Position numbers and translations under genes: made by a program. From Isoptericola cucumis (GTDB taxonomy: Bacteria > Actinomycetota > Actinomycetes > Actinomycetales > Cellulomonadaceae): a stretch of DNA of 64,000 nucleotides. Shown here in pieces: positions 41,809 through 50,356 of the stretch (positions are counted from its first letter, which is position 1; each line of letters starts with the position of its first letter). The stretch is taken from NCBI RefSeq assembly GCF_014635665.1, contig NZ_BMDG01000011.1:1-64000 (forward strand), in the 5' to 3' direction. The notes below the pieces were generated by a model. The model was not told where the DNA came from. It was given only the letters and a program-made list of their open reading frames with translations, and did not search any database.

Positions 41809-43353
41809 TCAGGCCTGGACGAGGCGGGACCGGCCCGCGGGGGTGACGAAGCGGGCGAGGACCTCGCGGGGGGCCGCGTCGTCGGCCTCCACCCAGTCGA
41901 CGTGGACGAACGTCGAGGTCATCTGCTCGGGGGTCAGGGAGACCGTGAGATACCCACGGCGGCCGTCGTAGAGCTTCACGTAGTCGTGCTGCAGCCAGTC
42001 GGGCGCGTAGTCGTCGAGCGGCGCGCCGTCGCCGTCGGAGGCGACGGACGTGCAGATCAGCTCGACGCCGACGTTCTCCGAGGCGGGGTCCGCGAAGTCC
42101 GCCCGCAGCTCGGTCGCGACGGCGTGGTGGATGTCCCCGGACAGGACCACCACGTTGCGGCTGCGCGCCATCGTCTCCAGCAGCCGGTCGCGGGCCGCCG
42201 GGTAGCCGTCCCACTGGTCGGTGCGGTCGTCGGTCACGGCGGTGAGGACCACCCCGCTCGCGACGACGTTCCACGTCGCGGGGCTCTCGTCGAGGCGCCG
42301 GGTGACCCAGCGCTCCTGCCGGGCGCCGAGCATCGTGCGGGCGGGGTCGAGGCGGTCCTCCTCGGTGGCGGGCACGGGGTCGCGGTGCTGCCGGGTGTCC
42401 AGCAGCGAGAACCGCGCGAGGCGTCCGACGTCGAAGCCCGTGGTGATGTCGGTGTCCGGGCCCGTCGGCAGGGCCTCGACGTCCACCGGCAGGTGCTCGT
42501 AGAACGCCCGGTAGGCGACCGCCACGCGGTGGGCGAAGGTCGCGTCGTCGAGGCCGTACGCCGAGCTGCCGCCCACGTAGTCGTTCTGCACCTCGTGGTC
42601 GTCCCAGATCGCGACGGCCGGCACGCGGGCGTGCAGCGCCTGCAGGTGCGCGTCGCTCTTGGTCAGGGCGTACCGCAGCCGGTACTGCTCCAGCGTCTGC
42701 ACCTCGACGGCGTGCTCCGGGTCCACGGCGACCCCCTGCCGCCAGAGGTTCGCGGCCGTGATCCCGTACTCGTAGACGTAGTCGCCCGCGAAGACCACCA
42801 GGTCCAGGTCCTGCTCCGCCGCGAGGTGCCGGTGGGCGGTGAAGTGCCCGTGGTACCAGGCCTGGCAGGACACGACGCCGACCGTGAACCGGTCCGGCGT
42901 CGCGCGGGCCGAGGGCAGCGTGCGGAACCGTCCGACGGCGCTCGTCGAGCCGCCCGCCCGGAAGCGGTAGAAGTAGTCGGTCGCGGGCCGCAGCCCGGTG
43001 ACCTTCGGGTGCACGGCGTGCGCCAGCTCCGGCTGGGCCAGGGCGTGCCCGCGGCGCACCACGTGCCCGAAGGCCTCGTCGGTGGCGACCTCCCAGTGCA
43101 CGCCGAACCGCTCGGTCGGCATCCCGCCGTGCCCGTCCGGGGCCAGCGGCTCGGGGGCGAGCCGCGTCCACAGCACCATCGAGTCCGGCCGCGGCGTGCC
43201 GCTCGCCACGCCGAGCCGGAAGAGCTCGCCGGACGGCGGCGGCGCGGCGCCGGCCGTCTCGGGCGCGCTGATGCCGAGCGCCAGCGTGGCGGCGCCGAGG
43301 CCGCCGAGCTGGAGCACGTGCCGGCGGCTGAGGGCGGGGGACGTCGAGGTCAT
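41809..43353 (-). CDS. phoD: PhoD-type alkaline phosphatase/phosphodiesterase
   Basis: A 514-residue enzyme exported by the Tat pathway: SRRHVLQLGGLGAATLALG is a twin-arginine signal. Landmarks of PhoD follow, including GVASGTPRPDSMVLWTRL, VVSCQAWYHGHFTA, VFAGDYVYEYG, IWDDHEVQNDYVG and VVLSGDIHHAVA, which carry the iron and calcium ligands. It releases phosphate from phosphodiesters and monoesters, such as teichoic acids, outside the cell. It heads a two-gene transcript with the carbohydrate-binding-like protein and is divergent from an MFS gene. Confidence 0.96.
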   Translation of the reverse strand: MTSTSPALSRRHVLQLGGLGAATLALGISAPETAGAAPPPSGELFRLGVASGTPRPDSMVLWTRLAPEPLAPDGHGGMPTERFGVHWEVATDEAFGHVVRRGHALAQPELAHAVHPKVTGLRPATDYFYRFRAGGSTSAVGRFRTLPSARATPDRFTVGVVSCQAWYHGHFTAHRHLAAEQDLDLVVFAGDYVYEYGITAANLWRQGVAVDPEHAVEVQTLEQYRLRYALTKSDAHLQALHARVPAVAIWDDHEVQNDYVGGSSAYGLDDATFAHRVAVAYRAFYEHLPVDVEALPTGPDTDITTGFDVGRLARFSLLDTRQHRDPVPATEEDRLDPARTMLGARQERWVTRRLDESPATWNVVASGVVLTAVTDDRTDQWDGYPAARDRLLETMARSRNVVVLSGDIHHAVATELRADFADPASENVGVELICTSVASDGDGAPLDDYAPDWLQHDYVKLYDGRRGYLTVSLTPEQMTSTFVHVDWVEADDAAPREVLARFVTPAGRSRLVQA

Positions 43354-43598
43354 ACGGCTCCTTCGAGACGCGGTCGTCCACGGTGCCGGGCGTCGTCGCC
43401 CGTCGTCGCGGACCTGCGGGGCACGGGGACAGCCGTGCCGGTACGGCTATGCGCGGATCGTCCCGGAAGGATATGAATGATCGGACAATCCGTCCTGTCC
43501 AGGAGGCGAACCCCCGTCGCCGGCACCGTGACGTCCGCCTCCCCGTGCGGGGGCCGACCCCAGGGCACCGCACGCCGCCGACGCCATAGGCTGTCGCG

Positions 43599-45032
43599 GT
43601 GAGTGCGAACGCGGGTGTCATCCCGGAGCTCCGGGCGCTGCTGCGACTCGAGGGGTTCCGCAAGCTGTTCGCCGTCCGCCTCGTCTCGCAGGCCGGCGAC
43701 GGCATGTTCCAGGTCGGTCTGGCGTCGCTGCTGTTCTTCTCCCCCGAGTCGCAGGGCACCGCCGCGGCCATCGCGGGCGCGTTCGCGGTCATGCTCGCGC
43801 CGTTCACGATCGTCGGCCCGTTCGCGGGCGTCTTCCTCGACCGGTGGCAACGCCGGCAGGTCCTCGCGTGGGGCAACGCGGTGCGCGTCGTCATCACCCT
43901 CGGGATGGCGGCGCTCATGCTGTCCGGCGGGGTGACCGGTTGGATCTACGCGCTCGGGCTGGCGGCGCTGTCCGTCAACCGCTTCCTGCTCGCCGGGCTG
44001 TCGGCCGGGCTGCCGCGCGTCGTCGAAGGGCCCCTGCTCCTCACCGCCAACTCGTTGACCCCCACGCTGGGCGCCGGCGCGGCGTTCGTCGGCGGCGGCA
44101 TCGGCTTCCTGCTCAGCCTGATGTTCGAGCCCGGTCGCGTGAAGGACTCGTCCGCCCTCGTGTGCGCGGCCCTCGTCTTCGGCGTCGCGTCGCTGCTCGC
44201 GCTGCGGCTCGGGCGCACCCGCCTCGGGCCCGACCGGCCCGCCGAGGGCGCCATCTCGGGCGAGATCGTCAAGGTCGCCCGCGGCCTCGCCGACGGCGCG
44301 CGCTACCTGGTCGCCCGGCGCACCCCCGGGCAGGCGCTGCTGGTCATGGCGACGCACCGCTTCCTGTACGGCGTCGTCTTCATCGCCTCGATCCTCATCT
44401 CGCGCAACCTGCTCTCCCCCGGCGACCAGGCCACCGGCATGGCGACCTTCGGCGTGGTCGTCGCCCTCACGGGCGTCGGCGGCGCGGGCGCCATGGTGCT
44501 GACGCCGACGATCTCGCGCCGCACGGGCCCGCAGGGCTGGATCGCGATCATGCTGCTGCTCGCGGCGGCCAGCCAGCTCCTCATGGTCACGACGCCGGCC
44601 CGGGGCGTCGTGTACGCCGGCGCCGCGCTGCTGGGCCTGGCCGCCCAGGGCACCAAGATCGCCGTCGACACGATCGTGCAGCGCGACACCGAGGACGCGT
44701 ACCGCGGGCGCGCGTTCGCCTTCTACGACGTGCTGTACAACGCGGCGTTCGTCGGCGCGGCGGCGCTGGCCGCGTTCACGCTGCCCGACACCGGCTGGTC
44801 GCGCGCGGTCTTCGTCGGCCTCGCCGTCGCGTACGCGTTGGCCGCCCTCGTGCTGTGGACGCGCGGTGCACGCACGCCTCCGGGGACCGATGCGGAGGCC
44901 GGTGCGGGGGCCGAGCCGGGGACCGATGAGTCCGGCGGAGAAAAAGAGTCGTCCCCGTCGCGGGAATATCGCACGATGGCGAATGGTCGTACAGGGTACG
45001 GTCCCGCCTCCGGGCGACCGCACCGAGGGTGA
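43599..45032 (+). CDS. MFS transporter (multidrug-efflux-like)
   Basis: A 477-residue transporter from GTG 43599. It has about twelve hydrophobic segments and starts with EGFRKLFAVRLVSQAGDGMFQVGLASL, the opening seen in MFS proteins of the MdfA/bacitracin-export-like group. The loop FLDRWQRRQVLAWGNAVRV is the cytoplasmic motif A region. The 45-residue C-terminal tail is rich in Ala, Gly and Glu and probably disordered. Its stop overlaps the next transporter start (GTGA), so both are made together. The substrate is not predictable. Confidence 0.93.
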   Translation: MSANAGVIPELRALLRLEGFRKLFAVRLVSQAGDGMFQVGLASLLFFSPESQGTAAAIAGAFAVMLAPFTIVGPFAGVFLDRWQRRQVLAWGNAVRVVITLGMAALMLSGGVTGWIYALGLAALSVNRFLLAGLSAGLPRVVEGPLLLTANSLTPTLGAGAAFVGGGIGFLLSLMFEPGRVKDSSALVCAALVFGVASLLALRLGRTRLGPDRPAEGAISGEIVKVARGLADGARYLVARRTPGQALLVMATHRFLYGVVFIASILISRNLLSPGDQATGMATFGVVVALTGVGGAGAMVLTPTISRRTGPQGWIAIMLLLAAASQLLMVTTPARGVVYAGAALLGLAAQGTKIAVDTIVQRDTEDAYRGRAFAFYDVLYNAAFVGAAALAAFTLPDTGWSRAVFVGLAVAYALAALVLWTRGARTPPGTDAEAGAGAEPGTDESGGEKESSPSREYRTMANGRTGYGPASGRPHRG

Positions 45033-46645
45033 CCGACCCCTCTGCCCTCGACCGACACGACGACGTCCGCGCCTCGGCGCCCGGACCGCCCTTGCCTGAG
45101 ACAGGGTCACCAGCCCTGGCACCCCGAGCGGAGACCACCGTGCCACCCACCCGACCGACCACGACGAGACCTCAGGCGCCGACCACCACCGCCGCGGGCT
45201 CCGCTCCCGCCGCGGACAAGCTCTCGCGCGAGAACTTCATCATCATCGCCCTGCTGCTCGGCTCGGCGTTCGTCGTCATCCTCAACGAGACGACGATGAG
45301 CGTCGCCCTCGCCCCGCTCATGACCGACCTGGGCATCACGGCCAGCACGGGGCAGTGGCTCACCACCGCGTTCATGCTCACGATGTCGGTGATCATCCCG
45401 GCGACGGGGTTCCTGCTGCAGCGCCTGGGCACCCGCGGCGCCTACCTCCTGGCGATGTCGCTGTTCAGCGCGGGCACGCTGCTCGCCGCGCTCTCCCCCG
45501 GCTTCGGGTGGCTGCTCGTCGGGCGGATCGTCCAGGCCTCGGGCACGGCCATCATGATGCCGCTGCTCATGACGACGATCATGACGATCGTCCCGCCGGC
45601 CATCCGCGGCAAGGTCATGGGCAACATCTCGATCGTCATGGCCGCCGCCCCGGCGCTCGGCCCGACCGTCTCCGGCGTCATCCTCAGCTCGCTGAGCTGG
45701 CGCTGGGTGTTCGGCATCGTCCTGCCCATCGCCCTGGCCGCCCTGGCCCTCGGCTTCCTGTACATCAAGGACGTGGCGGACCGTACACACACGCGCCTCG
45801 ACCCGCTCTCGCTGTTCCTGGCGGCGATCGCGTTCGGCGGCCTGGTCTACGGCCTGTCCAGCCTGGGTGAGGCCGCCCGCCACGCCCCGCCGGTCTCGCC
45901 GTGGGTGCCGATCGGCGTCGGCGTCGTCGTGCTGGGCCTGTTCGTCTGGCGGCAGCTGCTGCTGGCCCGCTCCGACCGGGCGCTGCTCGACCTGCGCGTC
46001 TTCTCGTCCCGCGGGTTCACCGTGTCGCTGTCGATCATGGGCGTGGGCATGCTCGCCATGTTCGGGTCGCTCATCCTGCTGCCGCTCTTCCTGCAGCAGG
46101 CGATGGGCCTCGAGCCCCTGGCGACCGGCCTCATCGTCCTGCCTGGCGGCCTGCTCATGGGCCTCCTCGGCCCGACGGTGGGGCGCCTGTACGACCGCGT
46201 CGGCCCGCGGCCGCTGGTCACGCCGGGCGTGAGCGCCGTCGCGATCGCGCTCGCGATGTTCACCCAGGTGCACGCGGACACGTCGCCCTGGATGATCCTC
46301 GGGCTGCACATGGTGCTGAGCCTGGGCCTCGCGTTCATGTTCACGCCGCTGTTCACCTCGGCGCTGTCCTCGCTGACGCCCCGGCTGTATTCGCACGGGT
46401 CGGCCGCCATCGGCACCGCCCAGCAGCTCGCGGGGGCGGCCGGCACCGCGATGTTCGTCGCGGTCATGACCAGCCGCTCGGTCGCGCTGGCCGCCGAAGG
46501 CGCGACGCCGCAGGTCGCGCTGGCGGAGGGCGTGGGCGACGCGTTCGTCTGGGGCACGGCCATCATGCTCGTCGCGGTGGGGCTGTCGTTCCTGGTGCGC
46601 CGGGTGCCGGCCCTCGACGGTGAGCAGGCGCCCGTCGCGCACTGA
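45029..46645 (+). CDS. DHA2-family MFS drug transporter (EmrB/QacA-like)
   Basis: A 538-residue transporter with a 65-residue Pro/Thr-rich N-terminal extension and then fourteen likely membrane segments. LNETTMSVALAPLMTDLGI is the classic first-segment motif of DHA2 drug:proton antiporters, and GRIVQASGTAIMMPLLM and SWRWVFGIVLPIAL follow the family pattern. It exports lipophilic drugs or dyes. It is coupled to the previous MFS gene. A strong hairpin just beyond its stop (46688-46725) ends the pair. Confidence 0.94.
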   Translation: MTDPSALDRHDDVRASAPGPPLPETGSPALAPRAETTVPPTRPTTTRPQAPTTTAAGSAPAADKLSRENFIIIALLLGSAFVVILNETTMSVALAPLMTDLGITASTGQWLTTAFMLTMSVIIPATGFLLQRLGTRGAYLLAMSLFSAGTLLAALSPGFGWLLVGRIVQASGTAIMMPLLMTTIMTIVPPAIRGKVMGNISIVMAAAPALGPTVSGVILSSLSWRWVFGIVLPIALAALALGFLYIKDVADRTHTRLDPLSLFLAAIAFGGLVYGLSSLGEAARHAPPVSPWVPIGVGVVVLGLFVWRQLLLARSDRALLDLRVFSSRGFTVSLSIMGVGMLAMFGSLILLPLFLQQAMGLEPLATGLIVLPGGLLMGLLGPTVGRLYDRVGPRPLVTPGVSAVAIALAMFTQVHADTSPWMILGLHMVLSLGLAFMFTPLFTSALSSLTPRLYSHGSAAIGTAQQLAGAAGTAMFVAVMTSRSVALAAEGATPQVALAEGVGDAFVWGTAIMLVAVGLSFLVRRVPALDGEQAPVAH

Positions 46646-46669
46646 CGGGCGTGCTGCGCCCGGCCGCCG

Positions 46670-47950
46670 TCACCTCCGGCCGGGCACGTCAGGGGCCGTC
46701 GACCGCTCGGTCGGCGGCCCCTGACGCATCCCGGCGACCCGGAAGGCCGGCGCCAGGGCGGCCACCACCAGCGCGAGGACGGCCGGCACCGCGAAGGCCC
46801 AGCGCAGGCTCGCCACCTCGGCCACGGCTCCGATCAGCCCCGCGCCCAGCACGAACCCGACGTAGTTGAACAGGTTGACGCGCGCCACGGCTGCCCCCGA
46901 CCCGTCCGGGTCGAGCCGGCCCGCCACCGAGAACGCGAGCGGCACGACCACGCTCAGCCCGAGCCCGGTCGCGGCGAAGCCCACGACGGCGGCCCACGGC
47001 GCCGGCGCCACCGCGACCAGCGTCAGCCCGGCGGCGCCGAGCAGCCCGCCCGCCAGCACCGGGAGCACGGGCCCGAACCTGGTCACCGGGCGGTCGGCGG
47101 CCAGCCGGCCCACCATCTGGCTGCCCAGGTAGGCCGCGAGGCCGAGGGGTGCGACGTCGGCCGCGCCGTCCAGCGCGTCCTCGATGTACTTGGTGGACCA
47201 GTTCGACGCCGCCGAGTCGGCGAGGTAGACGATCGTCACCGCGATCCCCACCAGCAGCAGGGGGCGCCAGGGCACCCCGCCCGCGGCGCCGCCGGCCACG
47301 GCGACAGGTTCTCCGGCCTCCGCCGCGCGCGGCAGGAGCAGCGGACCCGCCGCCACGTCGACGACGACGGCGACCGCCGCCACCAGCCCCAGCCCGGCGA
47401 CGAGCGACCAGCCGAGCGAGTGCGCGAGCACCGCCGCCAGCGCCCCGAGGATGCCGCCCACGCTCCACGCGCCGTGGAACGAGCTCAGCAGGCTGCGGCC
47501 GTAGCGCCGCTCGACGGCGACACCCTGGAGGTTCATCGTCGCGTCCACGACGCCCAGCAGCAGGCCCACCACCGCGACCACCGGGTAGAGCATGGCGACC
47601 GACGGCGCCAGCCCGGTGGCGAGGATCGCGACGGCGACCAGCGGCCCGCCCAGCCGCAGCAGGACGGCGCTGCCCGTGCGGGGTGCGAGCGCGCCCGCCA
47701 GCACGCTGCCTGCCCCCGCGACGACGGGTACCGCGAGCAGCACCAGCGTGAGGGTCCCGTCGGACATCCCCAGCCCGCGCTGCAGCGTCGGCACCTGGGC
47801 GAGCAGCCCGGCGAAGCACATGCCCTGGACGAGGTAGAACGCCGTCGCCCCGGCGCGAGCCCTGCGGTCGGTCGCTCGGTCGGTCGCTCGGTCGATCCCC
47901 ACGGGCGCACCCTCCGGCGTCGGCGGCCGCACCGTCGCGGCCGCGCCCAC
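46670..47950 (-). CDS. MFS transporter
   Basis: A 426-residue transporter starting at GTG 47950 with a disordered first 35 residues. It has twelve hydrophobic segments with landmarks FYLVQGMCFAGLLAQVPTLQR, VVGLLLGVVDATMNLQGVAVERRYG and SSFHGAWSVGGILGALAAV, which resemble the YbjJ/FucP-like sugar and unknown-function MFS group. It converges with the DHA2 gene, and its 3-prime end contains that gene's terminator hairpin. The substrate is unknown. Confidence 0.9.
   Translation of the reverse strand: MGAAATVRPPTPEGAPVGIDRATDRATDRRARAGATAFYLVQGMCFAGLLAQVPTLQRGLGMSDGTLTLVLLAVPVVAGAGSVLAGALAPRTGSAVLLRLGGPLVAVAILATGLAPSVAMLYPVVAVVGLLLGVVDATMNLQGVAVERRYGRSLLSSFHGAWSVGGILGALAAVLAHSLGWSLVAGLGLVAAVAVVVDVAAGPLLLPRAAEAGEPVAVAGGAAGGVPWRPLLLVGIAVTIVYLADSAASNWSTKYIEDALDGAADVAPLGLAAYLGSQMVGRLAADRPVTRFGPVLPVLAGGLLGAAGLTLVAVAPAPWAAVVGFAATGLGLSVVVPLAFSVAGRLDPDGSGAAVARVNLFNYVGFVLGAGLIGAVAEVASLRWAFAVPAVLALVVAALAPAFRVAGMRQGPPTERSTAPDVPGRR
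46688..46725 (+). terminator. Terminator hairpin embedded in the convergent MFS gene end
   Basis: A 17-bp stem (46688-46704 with 46709-46725, one G-U pair) around a four-base loop, 43 bases after the DHA2 stop. It lies inside the last codons of the minus-strand MFS gene, so one sequence serves as protein code and as terminator. Confidence 0.75.
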
Positions 47951-48037
47951 CCTACTCAGCGAGCGGCCCGGCGCCAGGGGGCAGGGGCCAGGAAGGAGGC
48001 CAAGGAGAAGGGGGCGAAGGAGAAGGCGAGGACCCGC

Positions 48038-49531
48038 TCAGGCCTGGCGGGCGGCCCACCAGGCCCGGAGCTCCGCGGTCGCGGCGTCCTCGCCGAGGGG
48101 TCCGCGCTCCATCCGCAGCGCGAGCAGGTGCTGGTAGGCCGCGCCGACGTCCCGCCCTGGCGGGATGCCGAGGATCGTCATGATCTGCGTGCCGTCGAGG
48201 TCGGGCCGGATGGCGTCGATCTCCTCCTGCTCGCGCAGCGCGGCGATGCGGTTCTCCAGGTCCGTGTACGCGTCGGACAGGCGCTGCGCCTTGCGCCTGT
48301 TGCGCGTCGTCGAGTCGGCGCGGGTGAGGCGGTGCAGGCGTTCCAGCAGCGGCCCGGCGTCGGTGACGTACCGGCGCACGGCGGAGTCCGTCCACGCGCC
48401 GTCGCCGTAACCGTGGAAGCGCAGGTGCAGCTCGACGAGGCGCGCCACGTCCTTGACCACCTGCTTCTCGTACTTCAGGGCGCGGAGGCGCTTGGCGACC
48501 AGCTTCGCCCCCACCACCTCGTGGTGGTGGAAGCTCACGCCGCCGCCGGGCTCGAAGCGGCGCGTCGCGGGCTTGCCGACGTCGTGCAGCAGGGAGGCGA
48601 GGCGCAGCACCAGGTCGGGGGCGGGCACCGGGCCGTCGGGGCCGGTCTCCTGCGCGATCGCCTGCTCCAGCACGGTGAGGGAGTGCTGGTAGACGTCCTT
48701 GTGCCGGTGGTGCTCGTCGATCTCCAGCCGCAGGGCGGGCAGCTCGGGCAGCACGTGGTCGGCGAGGCCGGTGTCCACGAGCACCTCCAGCCCCGGGCGC
48801 GGCCGGGGCGCCAGGAGCAGCTTGCTGATCTCGGCCTGCACCCGCTCGGCGGAGACGATCTCGATCCGGGCCGCCATGTCGACGACCGCCTGCCGCGTCG
48901 CGGCCTCCACCGTGAAACCGAGCTGGGCGGCGAACCGCGCCGCGCGCATCATCCGCAGCGGGTCGTCGTCGAACGACCGCTCCGGCGCGATCGGCGTGCG
49001 CAGCACGCCGCGGGACAGGTCGGTCAGCCCGTCGAACGGGTCGACGAACGTGAGGTCGGGCAGGCGCACCGCCATCGCGTTGACCGTGAAGTCGCGTCGC
49101 GACAGGTCGCCGTCCAGCGTGTCGCCGAACGCGACGACGGGCTTGCGCGACGCCGGGTCGTACTCGTCGCTGCGGTAGGTCGTGACCTCGACGACGACGT
49201 CGTCGGTGCCGCTCCCGCCACCGGCCCCGCCGCCGCGCGCGAACCGCCGCGCGCCGATGGTGCCGAACTCCTTGCCGATGTCCCAGTGCGCGTCGCCCCA
49301 GCGCGCCAGCAGCGCCTGCGTCTCGTCGGGGGAGGCCGACGTCGCGAAGTCGAGGTCGTTGCTCGCCCGGCCCAGGAAGGCGTCGCGGACGGGTCCGCCG
49401 ACGAGGGACAGCTCGTGCCCCGCGGCACGGAACACCTCGCCCAGCTCCACGGCGGCCGGGGCCATCTCGGTCAGCACGGTGAGGGCGCGGCGCAGCAGGG
49501 CTGCGGGGGCGGGAGGCTCTGTGGTCGGCAC
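48038..49531 (-). CDS. cca: CCA-adding tRNA nucleotidyltransferase
   Basis: A 497-residue enzyme from GTG 49531 with GGGAGG ten bases upstream; a longer frame exists but overlaps the nudix promoter. The nucleotidyltransferase core has LVGGPVRDAFLGR and DLDFAT, the two catalytic Asp. The ERxxDDPLRMMRAARF box and the basic RNA-binding region follow, then an HD domain (HHHEVVGAKLV, SLLHDVGKPATRR) that could act as a phosphohydrolase. It adds CCA to tRNA 3-prime ends. It is divergent from the nudix gene, matching the order around mycobacterial pcnA and mutT4. Confidence 0.96.
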   Translation of the reverse strand: MPTTEPPAPAALLRRALTVLTEMAPAAVELGEVFRAAGHELSLVGGPVRDAFLGRASNDLDFATSASPDETQALLARWGDAHWDIGKEFGTIGARRFARGGGAGGGSGTDDVVVEVTTYRSDEYDPASRKPVVAFGDTLDGDLSRRDFTVNAMAVRLPDLTFVDPFDGLTDLSRGVLRTPIAPERSFDDDPLRMMRAARFAAQLGFTVEAATRQAVVDMAARIEIVSAERVQAEISKLLLAPRPRPGLEVLVDTGLADHVLPELPALRLEIDEHHRHKDVYQHSLTVLEQAIAQETGPDGPVPAPDLVLRLASLLHDVGKPATRRFEPGGGVSFHHHEVVGAKLVAKRLRALKYEKQVVKDVARLVELHLRFHGYGDGAWTDSAVRRYVTDAGPLLERLHRLTRADSTTRNRRKAQRLSDAYTDLENRIAALREQEEIDAIRPDLDGTQIMTILGIPPGRDVGAAYQHLLALRMERGPLGEDAATAELRAWWAARQA

Positions 49532-49659
49532 GGCGTCCCATCCTCCCAGATGCGCCCCGCTGCCGCCGCGCGACCCCCCGCCCTGTGGCTCCCGGCGCGG
49601 GGCGCGGCGCACTGTGACCGGGCGTACGAGGGTTCCCGCGCACTCGGTAGGGTGGGCGC

Positions 49660-50346
49660 ATGTCTTCCCCGGCACCGGTCCCCGGCCCCCGCAGGGGGCG
49701 CCCGGCCGCGCCGGTCCCCGTCCCTCCCGGCGGGCACCCCCTGCGGGTCGACCCCGCCCGGCTGGCGGGACAGCCCGGCGCTGCGCACCCGGGCGTCGTG
49801 GGTGCCACGCCGTCCGGGACGACGGCGCACCTGCCGGTCGTGGAGGAGACCTCCGCCGGCGGGCTCGTCATCGACACCACCCCCGACGGCCCGCAGGCCG
49901 CGGTGATCGTGCGGCGCAACCGCGGCGGACGGCTCGAGTGGTGCCTCCCCAAGGGCCACCTCGAGGGCGCCGAGACACCGGAGCAGGCCGCCGTCCGCGA
50001 GATCCGCGAGGAGACAGGCATCCTCGGCACGGTCCGCACCGAGCTGGGCGTCATCGACTACTGGTTCAGCGGGGAGGACCGGCGCGTGCACAAGATGGTG
50101 CACCACTTCCTCCTGCGCGCCGAGGGCGGCACCATCTCCGCCGAGGGCGACCCCGACGGGGAGGCGGAGGACGCCCTGTGGATCCCGGTCGCGGACCTGC
50201 CCGCCCGGCTGTCGTACCCGAACGAGCAACGGCTCGCCGCGATCGCCGGGCAGCTGCTGCGCCGTCGACCGGACATCGTCGCACCGGGCACCAGCGCACC
50301 GGGCGGCGAGGCCGCCGGTTCCGTCGACCCCGGCCCCGTCGAGTGA
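49660..50346 (+). CDS. Nudix hydrolase (MutT4-like)
   Basis: A 228-residue Nudix enzyme. The Nudix box occupies residues 99-121 (GHLEGAETPEQAAVREIREE and then TGI) with all the metal-binding glutamates. The first 65 residues are Pro/Gly/Arg-rich and probably disordered, which is longer than most Nudix proteins. By position between cca and the DUF6049 gene it is the counterpart of mycobacterial MutT4. The substrate may be a damaged nucleotide or a cell-wall-linked nucleoside diphosphate, but the sequence does not decide. Confidence 0.93.
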   Translation: MSSPAPVPGPRRGRPAAPVPVPPGGHPLRVDPARLAGQPGAAHPGVVGATPSGTTAHLPVVEETSAGGLVIDTTPDGPQAAVIVRRNRGGRLEWCLPKGHLEGAETPEQAAVREIREETGILGTVRTELGVIDYWFSGEDRRVHKMVHHFLLRAEGGTISAEGDPDGEAEDALWIPVADLPARLSYPNEQRLAAIAGQLLRRRPDIVAPGTSAPGGEAAGSVDPGPVE

Positions 50347-50356
50347 GGCCCGCCGC

